From the NCBI GenBank assembly GCA_032690845.1, contig CM064417.1, positions 15,902,501 through 15,966,500 of the forward strand: a stretch of 64,000 nucleotides of DNA, written 5' to 3'. The notes under the pieces are model-generated. The model searched no databases. It was given only the letters and a program-made list of their open reading frames with translations, and was not told the DNA's origin. The translations under genes were made by a program, and so were the position numbers. This stretch comes from Eleusine coracana subsp. coracana (taxonomy: Eukaryota > Streptophyta > Magnoliopsida > Poales > Poaceae). This document shows positions 11,637-23,811 of the stretch, one piece after another; position 1 is the first letter of the stretch; each line of letters begins with the position of its first letter.

Positions 11637-13906
11637 CCCTATTGCTCTTCTCATCTTTGCCCAAACTGCAGCTTTCAATTGAGGAGAACAACATATTCTA
11701 CATGTTAAATTAGCTCACGATAGAGCCATGAGTCATCCCTAACAGTGCATGCATCGTCTTCTAGTCAAACAACACGAATACATATATGAACCTGTAGACC
11801 AAGCTTCAAGCGCGGAACATCATCGTTGAGAACGAAGCCACCGAACTATGGCTCGGTGAGGTCGGGTTGAGTTGGTGTTCATGCGCTGGGTAGATAGGAG
11901 GGAGCAGCAAACGGTGTGGCTTTGCTATCAATGAAGTGCACCCGACGATGACACCTGATCGGCGGTAGCCGGAAAGCTCTGCAGAGGTTTTGGGCATACG
12001 TCAGAACTCTACGGGGCAGGGGACATAAGAAGACTTTTGGGACGTAGGTGAACTGGAGTATTGAACTCTACGAGGGTACTTAGAGACGTACTCTAATTGA
12101 ACTCTACGTGGCAGGGGCAGATTACGAGGCAGAGGGGAGGATTTTTTAGGTGGAAGAGACGATCGTACCGAAATTAATATGTAGTAGAGATTGACCGTGT
12201 AAAACCCACAAAAAGTGCATTACTTGACCGTGTAAGCACGCACGCGTAGGCTCGGCGTTGAGTGGGATCCCAGTTACTAATCCAATAATCCACGGGGAGT
12301 TGACTTACAGATTTCTTCATGCCATTAGCATCTCCGATGCTTCGATTCTGCCACTGTCAAACAAGGGAATGCAGCACTGTAGCAGAGGGCCAGCCCCAAC
12401 CGATGGTGGACTAAGAATTTTCAGATTGTTTTCTTTTCCACAAATCGGTATTTTAAATTTTTGACTATCCAATTTTAGAAACAACTTCAAAAAATAAATC
12501 GCACCATGTGTCATTTCCAGCCAAGGATGTTCAGTGTTCAACAGTCAAAAGTTGGAGAGGATGTTTGTTTGGAGTATAGTCGTATTTAGACAATCGATAC
12601 TTTTTTTTTAGCTTCATACAAGTGATTTCGAACTGTTAAGTTATTTATTTAAATGATTGATTGTGTAGCAGTGCCCTTTTTGCCGGATAAAATCCTAACA
12701 TGTCATAGCCATGAAACAAGTAAATCAAAGTTGTAGATGTTTAAAAACATTAGTGTCACAATGGACAACTGAAAGCTTCATTCTAAATAGCGGTACTTCA
12801 GTAACACGCAGAGAACCAAAATCATTCTTTTGAGCATCCAGATATGTCATCTGGTTAATTCAATAAAAGAAAACAGATGCTTTGAATACAGTAACATCTT
12901 TCAATACTACACTTTAAGTTTCTAGGACAGATTGATGTCGGAAGCAAAAAGGGATGGTTCGTTCCAGTGCCCCTGATATATGTATACGACTGGGAGCTGG
13001 TGCAATCTCCGCAATCTGACTTGATCAAGAGCTGGACGTAACAGCATTCTATCCAATTCTAGGGACGATACAGACACAAGTAATGCACACTCTAAAATTG
13101 ACTTAATTCACACCCACAAAGTCACAACGCAGAAAATCAAACACTTCAAATGCACATTGATCAGAATAACGCTGTAGACATCAGATATTTCCCAGTACAG
13201 ATTCAAAGACAGCGATCTAACACATTCATAGATGACCAACCAGATTATTGGTCAGTCAAGGAACAAGGATGACAAACAGACAAGCACTGTAGATAAATAC
13301 ATACAAAAATAAGGGTGTATGGGCCTCAAGATGGACGAGATTTGACGAGGTTGGCCTAAAATGCAAGTAAAGAGCCACTATGAATCAAGAAGAGAGGATA
13401 CCAATTACCAAACACAAGAATGAGGACGATCAGTGCCACACCATGACTCATAACTTATGCCAGTCACACGAGGCAGCTGGCTACAGGCCCAACCGACGGG
13501 CATGATCAGTTAGACTGGTATTCAGAATGACTCAGGCAAAGACAAGCAATTAGTTCAATTATCAAATAGCATCTGGTTCTAGTTTTAAAAACAGCAGAAT
13601 AATGGGCTCTGCAACTTGTGTATGAGTTTTTTTTTAAGAGGGTGCATAGTTTCCCGTAAATGATGGCGCAAATGTCAGATATCTCAAGCACGATAATGAA
13701 ATGCTAGCCAAATTTGTGCTAGATAATGATTCGACTTCAACAGAATTTGGTAGGGTTCAGTCTCTTGTCCATATGCCAAAAAAAAAAAAATTTTACCATT
13801 CTAATCAAGTAACCATACTCGAGATTCTCTGTTCCTACAGATCACAGCTTAATCGTACCAAATTCTCTGGCAAGAACAGATCGAAGCAGCTTCTCGGTCA
13901 TGACGC

Positions 13907-14281
13907 CTATCCCTCCGGCGTCGTCGTCGTCGAGGAAGAGGTCTCCCCGATGGTCGGAGGCGGGGCGCGGGAAAGATGGAGAGGAGGCGCGACGAGGGAC
14001 TCGATGCTTGCTCTGGACCTCCACGGGATGGTTGGGCTCGGGGTCGGGGTGGTGGCCAGGCCGACGCGATGCGCCTTGGAGGGCGCGTGCGGCGGGTGGA
14101 GCAGCTGGAGGAGGGTGTTGCCGGCTTCCGGGGACGGGGTGACCGGGGTGGTGGAGGCAGAGGTCGCCGGGGTGGTTCCGCCGGCGGCAACCTTGGCGAT
14201 GAAGGCTGTGCGGTGGCGCTCTTCCAGCTCGTCGCGGTCGGACGCGCATACCTCGATGCGGGTGGGGTTGCGGCGCAACAT
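13907..14281 (-). CDS. CDC26: CDC26-like anaphase-promoting complex subunit
   Basis: CDC26 (APC12) is a very small subunit of the APC/C ubiquitin ligase whose N-terminal segment sits inside the TPR superhelix of CDC16/APC6. The ORF encodes 124 residues and begins MLRRNPTRIEV, matching the conserved MLRRKPTRIE start of the family, followed by a charged helix (ASDRDELEERHRT, residues 13-25). A second family-like segment, SKAHRVGL (68-75), corresponds to the conserved RIG motif near the usual C-terminus. The remaining 49 residues are a low-complexity tail; known family members are about 65-90 residues, so the tail is unusual. It has no introns, and the codon use is GC-rich, as in many grass genes. 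The ATG at 14281 is the only one fitting the family start. It could be the real gene or a retrocopy with a read-through 3' end. Confidence 0.72.
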   Translation of the reverse strand: MLRRNPTRIEVCASDRDELEERHRTAFIAKVAAGGTTPATSASTTPVTPSPEAGNTLLQLLHPPHAPSKAHRVGLATTPTPSPTIPWRSRASIESLVAPPLHLSRAPPPTIGETSSSTTTTPEG

Positions 14282-14773
14282 CTTCCGCTGCTCTTCGTTC
14301 CTGCTTCGCTAGCTCGCCGCCGGGCGCAGTTATGGGGAATTTCCTGTGCCTGTGGAGTCTCCGGATCGGCCCAAAATCTGTACCCAAGGTGCGAAACATT
14401 TCAAATTCTTTTCAAATTCTCTTTCGAACGTTTCTATAATAATCACTCTAATTTTTTAAAAAAGTTTGATAAAAATTCTGGATTCGGATTCTTGAAGCAA
14501 TATGAACTAAGTGATTCTTAAATTAGGTGAAATATTATTTTGGGCGATTTAGATTGATAGTGTAAAAAACTTAAAACGTTTTAAGTGATTCATCCCTGAA
14601 ACGTATCATCTTTTTGCTGTTTGGAACCGATTCTACTGATTCAGCCTTGAATCTGAAACCATTCTAACTGCCAAACGCATCCTAAAAACACGACTCAAAA
14701 TTTACCTATGTTCACACAGTTAATACCCCTAACAGTCACAAACTCAACTAAGTGCACACATAAAATTACACAT
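14282..14773. other. upstream of the CDC26-like gene; no further gene
   Basis: A GC-rich 5' UTR-like stretch runs to about 14400. After it comes AT-rich DNA that resembles intergenic repeat remnants, up to the left target duplication of the LINE at 14774. No ORF of note. Confidence 0.4.
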
Positions 14774-14789
14774 AAAACTAGCCCTTTTA
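14774..14789 (+). repeat. left target-site duplication of the LINE
   Basis: AAAACTAGCCCTTTTA occurs here and again at 33616-33631, exactly 16 of 16 bases, flanking the LINE. A length of about 16 bp is normal for L1-type target-primed insertion. Confidence 0.9.
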
Positions 14790-15074
14790 GACCAACATTT
14801 GTCTATAGTTAGCTATCTCCCGCTCCCGATCACCTTCTCCCTATTCTCATCCAAATTCTAGCCAATAATTCGCGGTATTCCTCCACGACTTTAGTTCGAG
14901 TATTGATCACACGCAGTCTCTCCTACTTTTGAAGCAACATCGATTGATCGTTGGCAGTTTCGAAGAGGGTGAATTGGCGAAAACAAGGAGGAGAACGTTC
15001 GAGTAGGGATGAAATTCAGAGGAAGCATGGGGAGGGCAGAGATGTGAGAATCAATTGAGGAGACGCAAAGACGT

Positions 15075-17487
15075 ATGGGAGGAGTGGGTTTTCGAGACGC
15101 AATTTGGGAAGAACGAAATCAATTGAATGAAATTTCAATGTTGAATGAGCAGAGGGTGGCCGCCTTTGGGGAAGAGTGGGCGAATTTTCGAAAGGAACTG
15201 GTGCGATCTTATCCAGCAACACCAGTCATGAGAAAGAGAAGATTGACATTAGCACCAATATCTGAAGAAGGTGTGGACAATACAAAGGCATCAGGTTTCG
15301 AGAAGAAGAAAGAGAGGTGCAGTAAAGCAGAAGCAATGCACAAAACAAAGGAGATAGAGGGGATTTTACAAGATACAACTATTAGAGAGGGATTTAGGAT
15401 TTGGATTTGAAGCTGCATATACAAGTACTAATTCTGGTGATCAACAGAGAAAACATGTGATAGATGTTTTGATAAACCAAATGAAGGAGAGGAATCTCAG
15501 CAATAGGAGAGCGGAGGAAGACAGTAAGCTGAGGGTGGACAAGGCCTAGAAGGAGATTAGGCCCATCAAGCCCAAAACACAAGATAAGAGCCTCCAACAG
15601 TGGCGATGGGTGAGGAAAGGGCAGATATTGCAGCCGCAACTAGGTTTCCCTGCTTCAGCGGAGGAAATCCGACGATACGGCGGGAGAGCCAGGGAAATCC
15701 GGCGATACAACCCAAACAGATCGATTCATGTTCGTTTGCGAGAGTAGTGGAAGAGGGCAGGATGAATCGAGGAGCAAGAAGAGAGATGCATCAGGAGAGT
15801 TTTAGAGGGAGACGTGAAGATTGGGAAGAGGGTAATCACTTTAGATTGAAGAGCACGGAGAATTCAACCGAAGAGTGGGGATGTTTAGAGAGAGTGACCA
15901 ACGAGGATTTCATGGGAACAACAATTTTCAAAGCAACTTCAAAGATGGGAACATTGGGAGATTTGGAAATACAGGGAGGCAAGAGACTCTGGGATTCAGA
16001 GGGCATAGTTGAAGTGAAGCAAGAAGGAGTAAATCAGCTAATCTTGGTGGGTATGATGCGCCTAGTGTGAACAGAAATCAGGAGATAGATATAACAGGTT
16101 ACAAAAGAAGAAGTGGGGGAACAAGATGATAACTCGGATCAAAGTGAGTTTGATTTGAGGTCTAAGCTGAGACGTGAACAGGAGAGCAACAGATTGAAGC
16201 AGACAGACTTCCAGAAGCGACAAATCAGTGGTATGGGAGGGAGAGATTTGCAGTGCTATAATTACAACAAGGATGGACATTTTCGAGCATCTTGTCTGAA
16301 TCCACCATACTGCTACAATTGTAAAAAGGATGGTCATATAGCTATGGCATGTCCAATGAAGAAAGGCTACAATCTTAGAGTGTGTGGTTTTGGAATGCCA
16401 GGACAAGCTTTTTATAGTATCCAGGTGTCGAAGAGTGAAGAACCGAAGGGTCAGCAGAAATACATAGGAATTATGGCAATTATAGAGGGGGGGAAGCCAC
16501 TGTGGAAATAATTGAGAAGGAACTGATGTACCTGTTCAGTGGAAAGAGAGGGTGGTCTATGCAGAAATTAGAGGACGGAGATTTCAAGCTGATTTTTCCT
16601 TCAGAAGAATTGAGGCATGAATTAACGAAATTCAAAGGCTTTGAGTTTGCAACGACAAATGTGAAAGCAAAAGTGGTGAAAATCCAGTATATCAGAAGAA
16701 GCTACAAGTATGCTGGAGATAGCATGGATCAAAGATCGAGGGTTCCCAGCAAAAGCGAAGAAGGAAGAAATTGTTAAGGAGGTAGCTTACCTAGTGTGTG
16801 ACCCAATAGAGGTGGATGAAGCAAGCTTTGATGGCACATGCCCGATAAGAGTGAAAGTCTATTGTAGAGCGGCAGCCATGGTCAGAGGAACAACCTTGGT
16901 ACACTTTAGTGGAGAGGGACATCAAATTACATGGTGGAGTGAGGAATCTGAAAGAAATGAAAGCACAAAAGATACATAAGAGCATATTAGAAGGAAATCA
17001 AAATTTGATAGATTTGATAAAGATGGAGAGGGAAATCAAAATTACATGTTAGATTTGATATTAGAAGGATTCTGAAGCTACTCATGCAACAGGATTTGAG
17101 GAATTGGGGAGAGAGAAAGATAAAGAAGTTCAGAAGAGGAATGAAAAGAATGAGTGGTACAAACAAGTGGAGGAAGGTGAGGCTGAAATGGAGGAAGTGG
17201 TTATGATGTCACAAACCAAGACACAGAATAAGAATCTTGATTTGAAAATGGATAGCCTAAAAGATAGTGGGGAGACACACGAAGAGGAGATGGTAGATTA
17301 TGAGAACTCAGCAGAGAGAGACAAGAAAGAAATGAGTAGAATTGATGCAGCCTTTGAGGCAAAAACATAATTGATGGCACCCTATTTAAACATTAAGCAG
17401 CATGACACATATGTTGGATGGGGGATTTTGGATAATGGAAGTAACCAGGAAAATTTGGGGAGAGTGGGTGATATAAATATGGAAGAG
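15075..17487 (+). pseudogene. LINE ORF1 (nucleic-acid-binding protein), N-terminal part, broken
   Basis: ORF1 of plant L1-type LINEs is an RNA-binding protein with CCHC knuckles. Open segments 15075-15410, 15600-16070, 16113-16511, 16502-16777 and 17104-17370 lie in different frames and must once have been one reading frame. Two knuckles sit at 16254-16295 and 16311-16352. The second is intact (CYNCKKDGHIAMAC), while the first has lost its second Cys to Tyr (CYNYNKDGH). It is followed by the family signature GFGMPGQAFYSI and, at 16502-16690, a DUF4283-like region. The frame is interrupted by the LTR insertion at 17488 and resumes at 29362. Confidence 0.85.
16254..16352 (+). other. tandem CCHC zinc knuckles of LINE ORF1
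   Basis: Two CX2CX4HX4C units are separated by a short linker (LNPPY). In the first unit the second Cys is replaced by Tyr, so only the second can bind zinc normally. Confidence 0.85.
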
Positions 17488-18882
17488 TGTTGGTGATCCT
17501 TAAGCCTAACACAGAAATCCACAAGCATACGGATGCCAATGTAGACTTCACCCGGGAGTATTCCAAGGTATCGAATCCACAAGGAACGAGAAGTGAAATT
17601 CTATCCTAACCCAACTCTAGTGAACAAAGGAGAGGAAGAACAATGGTTGAGAGGAGAATAGGTTCTATAGAGAGAAGAGGTCCTCGGGCCAGGTAATCTA
17701 ATGTAGTAAACTCCCACTAAGTAATTTAATGAGATCCTATTTTAATTTATCTGCTTCGGGGCATAAAAATGATCCACTAATAAGGGTTGGTAACTAACCT
17801 CATATACTAGCGGGTACGCTATCGCTAGAAAATCCTGCTTGAGACTTCTCGAACATGCTGGATTAAAATATTGGATGGATAGGGCTGTCACCACCTGCCA
17901 CCTACCACACACCACGTGGGGACAAATGCAATCCCAGGAAAACTAAGTCTAAACACCGCGTTTACACTTAGACTTTCATACCAGCTCTAGAATTGGTAAG
18001 CATAACAAATTAATGCTATAAAGCAATAAAAGGTTATGCATGAGGATTCTGTAGAGAAAAAGGATAGAAATACTCACTTTATTACTTGGACAAGGGTTTA
18101 ATTACATGTTACCTGACGGAAGGACGAGGAATCTACTCTCGGTGGAGCTTCATCCTCGAGGCACAAGATGGAGAAGGACCCGACATTCTCGGCTCCCTCC
18201 CGGACTTCTACCTCTCACTCTCACTCCCTATTCTCATACATTTCTACAACGTGGTGCTTGTTGTTCTCGTCTTCAATTGTTGTCCAAACTGGTGGCCAAA
18301 CTGCCGTATTTATACCCAAATGATGGAGGGGAAGTACTTGTAGGCCGGTGGGAAGTCGGTGGTCAAAAATGGTGAAAAATCATTGGCCGGGCGGTCGGGT
18401 ACGCCGGGCAGTAGGGTCGGTCGGGCTGCCAAGAAGGCTGGGCAACCACCTGGTTTGGTTGGTTTTGCAACCAACTCATTCTAACGGCCGAAATGATGTT
18501 CTGAGTCAGTTTTGAGGGTCGGTTGGTCGTTTTCCTTTGATTTTATGTCGGTAGGCATGGCAGGCCGGCGGTAGGCTTTATTGGCCGAATGGCCCGGTAG
18601 GCCGGGTGGCAAGCCTGACGGGCGGCAAGGTCCATCAGGCGGCGACCCATTTTTGTGCAGTAGCCCTTTGGCCAAGTGGCCTAGTTGTCCTTCCTGGTTG
18701 GGCCATGTGTCGACCTCCTTCCTATCTTTGAAAATATTTTGGACCGAAATTGGGAAACGGCTTCATGGCGATGGCATTTACTTGACGGCCAGGTGAGGGG
18801 GTGAAGTTCCAAATTGGCTGGTGGTCCTAGATTGTGTTGTTGTACGGTGGGAAATTGATTGACACTTGATTTACCCTGCCGG

Positions 18883-18887
18883 GTGAT
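18883..18887 (+). repeat. target duplication GTGAT (left) of the pol-less Ty3 element
   Basis: GTGAT occurs at 18883-18887 and again at 29053-29057, directly outside the TG...CA ends. Confidence 0.9.
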
Positions 18888-20501
18888 TGTTGGTCGTATC
18901 TACGCACCCACTTATATACCGCAAGAGGACGGTGTACGATTGTAGCACTTTTTCCCTTAAATTGAGTATTCCAAGGTTTATCGAATCCACCGGGACCTTA
19001 GGGTCTTATTAAACAAAGTTAACAGTAAAAGATCTAGTCAAGGCTACTGTTAAGGTCAGGTTGCATGAGGGGGAGACTGGCCAGCGCAAAGGTGCGCCAG
19101 ACAGTAAATCTGTCGTTGCGTTGATCGGCGCGGGAGTCGAGCCGATCGGCACACTGGTGAAACTGAGTCAAAGTGTGTGAGATCTATTAAATCTGGGGTT
19201 GTGCCGATCAGCGCTGGAATTGAGCCGATCGGCACACTGGTGGATCTAAGCTGAAGTTGTTGCACCGATCGGCGCAGGGGTTGAGCCGATCGGCACACAG
19301 TGAGTCTAAGCCAAAGTACACCAGATCTTGTAAACCTATACTGATAAGTGAGTAGCCAGATATCTACTAGTGAGATTGTAACCAGATAGTCTAATTGAAT
19401 AGCATCATAATGGGTAATTACATAGATCAATGAAAACCTATAATGGTAAGACCACCCTGCTTTCTGAGCGGCTCCCGATTTATCGCTGTCGGGAGGAAAC
19501 CCTTAATCGCGCGAGTAGCTTACCCTACTCAACTATCCAATAGTGCTACGCAGGTTTAGTGCTATCACCGCTAAACCACACTACTGGCATCATCAAGCAA
19601 CCATAATCAATACAATGTCCGAATACTATCCTAATCACCACGATTAAGATAATATCTACTTTCCTAGCCTAGAACTAAGCAATTGGAATAAGCACATGCA
19701 TGATTATAGAATCAAGATAGACAAATCATCAAAACCATCATCAACATATTCAATCATCCTTGAGATACATAGAGTAAGATTCATCCCCGTCGAGATGAAC
19801 TACCTTAACGGATCAACTCTTGACTCCAATGGTTCTTGAAACTCAACTAGAGATCTATTCTAACAGGGCAAGCCCCAATGGCTCTAACTCACGAATCTGG
19901 TGTCCCTCTGTCGCCTCCTCTTCTACGGCGAGGGTTTATAAGTATTTTATAGGGGTTCTACTCATAAAGGACTCGGTTTCTAGCAAATAAGGCTGTTGCG
20001 CCGATCGGCGCAAGCCGTGTCTTCTCTGATTTCTTCCCTGAGTCGGTTCTTCTGTCTTCCACAGCTGCCATGTGGGCCTTTTCCTTCGAGATAAAGTCTT
20101 GTACTGCACGTTAAGATCTTGGAGTTCCATAAATCTTCTTGAAGTTCCATAATTCTTCTTAGACAAATATCTTCAAGTGTCTTGCACAGATAAACTTCCA
20201 TAAACATGTGGAATGGGCCTCGGTCACTTCTGTGGGTCAAAACACCCTTGCATCGATCGGCTCATGGGCTGCGCCGATCGGCGCACTAGGCTTCTTCAGT
20301 GCTTTTCGTCAGTTCTGGACTCCTGTCCTCTCCATCATCGCATTAATCACCAATTTTACCTGTTTCTGCAATAAAGCTCCAAAACAACGCATATATAAAT
20401 ATATAGGCAATATCACAGGTAAATAGCCTAAATTAGTATCAATTATGCTCTAATTGGGAGCAATGTTCACATATAAAAGGGTCACTTGGGAAGTGCCAAT
20501 A
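18888..20501 (-). repeat. downstream (3') LTR of the pol-less Ty3 element
   Basis: It begins TGTTGGTCGTATC and ends AAGTGCCAATA; the expected terminal CA has become TA. It aligns along its length with 27420-29052. It lacks about 20 bp at 20003, where the other LTR has two palindrome copies and this one has one. Confidence 0.92.
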
Positions 20502-20518
20502 GTTTCCCCATACTTAAA
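20502..20518 (-). other. polypurine tract next to the 3' LTR
   Basis: On the minus strand the sequence reads TTTAAGTATGGGGAAAC directly before the LTR start, which is where plus-strand priming takes place in LTR elements. It resembles the AAGTGTGGGGG tracts of related grass elements. A better match (AAGTGTGGGGGG on the minus strand) lies near 21127-21138. Confidence 0.55.
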
Positions 20519-22177
20519 CCTTTGCTCGTCCCGAGTAAAGTAAAAGAAAGAAAAAATAAAAAAACATACTCTTTCTATCATAAAAGATATCTCAGATCAG
20601 CAAATGTTGAGCATTATTCTATTGTGGTGTATTTCATATTGGTATTCAGCAAAATAGATCAAATATGGGCATATGCTTAAAGTTCTCCCCAAAGCAAAAG
20701 ATCATGTCCAATTCATAAATTATAACTCTTCCACACATGAGAATCACTTAAAAGATTGTTGTAAACATAGAAAATCTATCTTCCAAATAATCCAAGGCAA
20801 CAACTCATCTTTAAAATCACTCAACCTATATTCTACATCATAATGATCAAATAATATTAGTGTAAGGCTTATATGAGTAGCTAGATGAGGTAATTCAAGG
20901 ATTGCAAATATAAATCAATAATATATTGTAAAGCTAGGAGATTATTCTTTGTTGGAATTATAGAAACTTATCAAGATGGCAATTAAGAAATAAAAATTTA
21001 AGAAAGGTCTCAGAAATTAGATATGTGGACATGTGCATAGCAAAAAATTTTGATCTTGAAAGATTGCACATGGTTGGAATGATTCATGGCTATATTGAAT
21101 TTCGAGAATAAGCATGTCATATACCATCCCCCCACACTTAAATTTTTGCTAGTCCCTTAGCAAACAGTAGAGTTTTTTTTTCTTTTCTTTTTTTATTTTG
21201 CTCTCTACTGCGCCGATCGGCTCAGAGTGCGCCGATCGGCTCTCAACCCAAATTCACCAACATTTGTTGGTATTTGATTTGTCTGGCTTCAACTTTTATT
21301 CAAGAATTAAATATAGCCAGAAATATAGGATGTGGTCAAGGAATGATACTCAACAAGATATTTTGGGTTTATGGTGGTGTACTTAGCGGAATTGAATTTT
21401 TGCATGAGTAATTCAAGGCTAGAAAAAGATACACAAAGAATTGCCATCTTAATAAAGTTCATACCAAAAAGAATTAAATCCTAACCGAACTCAACCATTA
21501 ATTTAATGTTTATCTACATATCAAAGGTTCATGAGTATTGTTCAAAATATAGCATTGGTAGGTAAGGATCTTGAAAAACAATAAATTCTAAAGTTCACAA
21601 CATAAAAATTTATGTTTGAAAAGATTGGTACTAAGTTATCATTACAAACTGGACATCACAAATGAAGCACATGGGTACTCAAAATTGCTCCACATAAGAC
21701 ATATTTGCCGAATAATCATTAAGTGTAAGTTCAAAATTTTATTCAATGCTCAACACTATTTGATCTTCATCAACACTTTTCAAGAAAGAATAAATAATTC
21801 AATTCTCCTAATAGAGCATAACCGCCATCATTATATTAAGATCAAAACTTGAATACATGATGATGATGATTTTTGCACACACTTGCATGAGAATAAAACT
21901 ACTACTAACACACTTGCATGAAAGTAAAACTACTACTAACACACTTGCATGAAAATAAGCACACCCGATACATGGTTTTCCAACCCGGTCACACACATAT
22001 AAGGAAATAAAGAAAAAGATTGCAAAAGATTAAAGAAAACGCAAACCGTGAAACCGATACATGTGCCAACTCCTAGGCACTCTAGTCATCCGAAAGTGGA
22101 GTCGGTGGCTGATCGAAGCCATAGCACCATGCCTTGAGTCGCTCGAACTCCTCCACCATCGCATCGTGGTTGCACCT
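20519..22177. other. internal non-coding region of the Ty3 element
   Basis: AT-rich, with stops in all frames. It contains a second polypurine-like tract (21127-21138, minus), a GCCGATCGGC pair at 21215/21234, and a short triplicated ACACACTTGCATGA-type motif near 21877-21960. No gene. Confidence 0.5.
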
Positions 22178-23811
22178 CTATTGGGACGTGGCTTCCTCCA
22201 CGCGCTCGATGTAGTGCATGTTGTTGTCGAGGTACCCCTGCATGGGCACGAAAAAGTCTACACCGGGCACAGGAGGCACCACTGGTACACGCCCTTGGTA
22301 CCTGTAGTCAATGCCCGCGTTGCAGTAGGGTGCGCCGATCGGCGCGTTGCCTGCGTCGATCGGCGCAGAGGGCTGTGAACCACCCGCTACGTCGCTCCAT
22401 CTTGACTGGTACTGCTGGTACTCCTGGCGTGACCCCCAGGAGTCCCACTCGCCGCCGGCTGCTATAGATGTGTCCGGCTGTCGAACCCGCCCACGGCGGT
22501 CCTTGAGAACGCGGCCCCCCTTCAAGAGACCTTCCTCAAGCCAATTTCCTCCCTCCACCTTGCGAGGGAGAAAAACTTCTAGCTCCGCACACGGAAGCTT
22601 TACGTTGGTGCCGCCGACATGGAAGCCGACGCGAACACTTCCGTGACAATATTGCCATGAGTCATATTCTCGCCGATCTCCGTCGCGCACTCCCGCTTGT
22701 CATCGTGCCCTCCCGGTCCGTCGCTATCGCAGACGAGGGCTGCTAGGCGTTGAAGATAGGCCCCGAAGGACAACTTCTTCCTTGCCTTGCCCCTCTTGTC
22801 GAGCCAACCCCGCACCATCACCGACATGGGATTGCAATGAGACGGACTCACGATGGCGTTGAAGAGCCACCACAAGTCCGCATTGGTGACATTGCTGGAG
22901 TCGACCTTGTCGCCTATGCGCGCCGTCAACCACCAATGGAAGACTTGAATGGTCGGGTTGCAGATGTTTCCACGCTTCATCTCTTCTATGAACGAGAGCC
23001 ACCTTCAAAAGGAGTCCAACTCCCTACGTTCCAAGATGCCGGCGACGTCGGCATCAAAGCCGAAGGCTTGAGCTGCCGCCTCCATGGTCACCGTGTGGCT
23101 GATGTCCCAGACGCGGAAGTTGACGGCCTCGCTACCGTCTTTGACAGTGCCAAGCCTCATTGTAGAAGCAACCTCGGTGACGACGTCGAGGTTGTAGTCC
23201 ATGGGGAGGAGGTGGAAATCCACCCAGCCGAGGTTGTCTAGCATCCTCCTTAAATCCTCCCACATGCCGATCGAGGTGAGGAAGGTCTCGTCCAGGTCGA
23301 AGTTGGGGACGAACCTTCCCCTCACCGCAAGGTAGTGCCGCTGTTCCTCCTCGCTCAGGAGGGTGAAGCCCTCCTCCACCGTGCGCGGCATGAATTCCGG
23401 CGTCAGTGGTGATGTGGGAACCCCACGGCTTGCTGCCGTTTGGCTCCTCGTAGCACGCCCTGTTGGAAGGGACACACCGGAGACGGAGTGGCGGGCACGG
23501 ACCTCGTATGTCACCGCCACCGAGCCGGTGGATGCACCACCCATCGACATATCATCGCGAGCGTCGGAGCCACCCCTCACCGAGGAGTTACCGCTCGACT
23601 CGCTGCTGCCACCGGAACTGCTCCCCCGGCGCAACCTATTGCCCAACTTGCCGACGGAGGAGCGGAGACGATCCATCTGCGAGGAATGCAGAACGTGTGC
23701 GATATCGTGGGTAGTGGGGAAGGTGGAGAGATTACCGGGATGTTGTGCCGAATGGGGGTGCCTGGCCTCCCTTTTATAATGTGGGAAACTTCCAGGAGAA
23801 GGAACCGCCAT
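22178..23811 (-). pseudogene. extra ORF of the Ty3 element (plant retroelement protein of unknown function)
   Basis: Three overlapping minus-strand open segments (23811-23005, 22980-22600 and 22690-22178) form one broken gene. The first has a serine- and arginine-rich N-terminal part (MDRLRSSVGKLGNRLRRG, then poly-Ser/Gly). After it comes a folded-looking region with GRFVPNFDLDE, IGMWEDLRRML and FRVWDISHTVTMEAAAQAFGF. The second segment has FHWWLTARIGDKVDSSN. This layout resembles the putative plant transposon proteins (Transposase_32-like) carried downstream of gag in Athila-type elements; that assignment is from memory and unverified. The C-terminal segment contains a palindrome pair that is translated as SAPIDAGNAPIGAP. 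It has no retroviral catalytic motif. Confidence 0.55.

Larger units (their letters stand above)
8961..13906. other. intergenic stretch, no gene recognised
   Basis: This is AT-rich DNA with many stops in all frames. It contains an AT microsatellite (10491-10514), a CT microsatellite (11621-11636) and two diverged copies of a roughly 60-bp segment (10991-11050 and 11722-11780). The part just below 13906 is probably the 3' UTR of the CDC26-like gene. I see no RNA gene or convincing protein-coding exon. Confidence 0.4.

Noticed and set aside
13842..14399. 185-codon minus-strand ORF overlapping the CDC26-like gene
   Set aside because: It is a Pro/Arg-rich shadow of the GC-rich CDC26 frame with no family resemblance.
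23266..23276. Extra GCCGATCGAG copy as a member of the palindrome set
   Set aside because: Single, imperfect, no partner at 20 bp, and within conserved-looking coding sequence (IGMWED).
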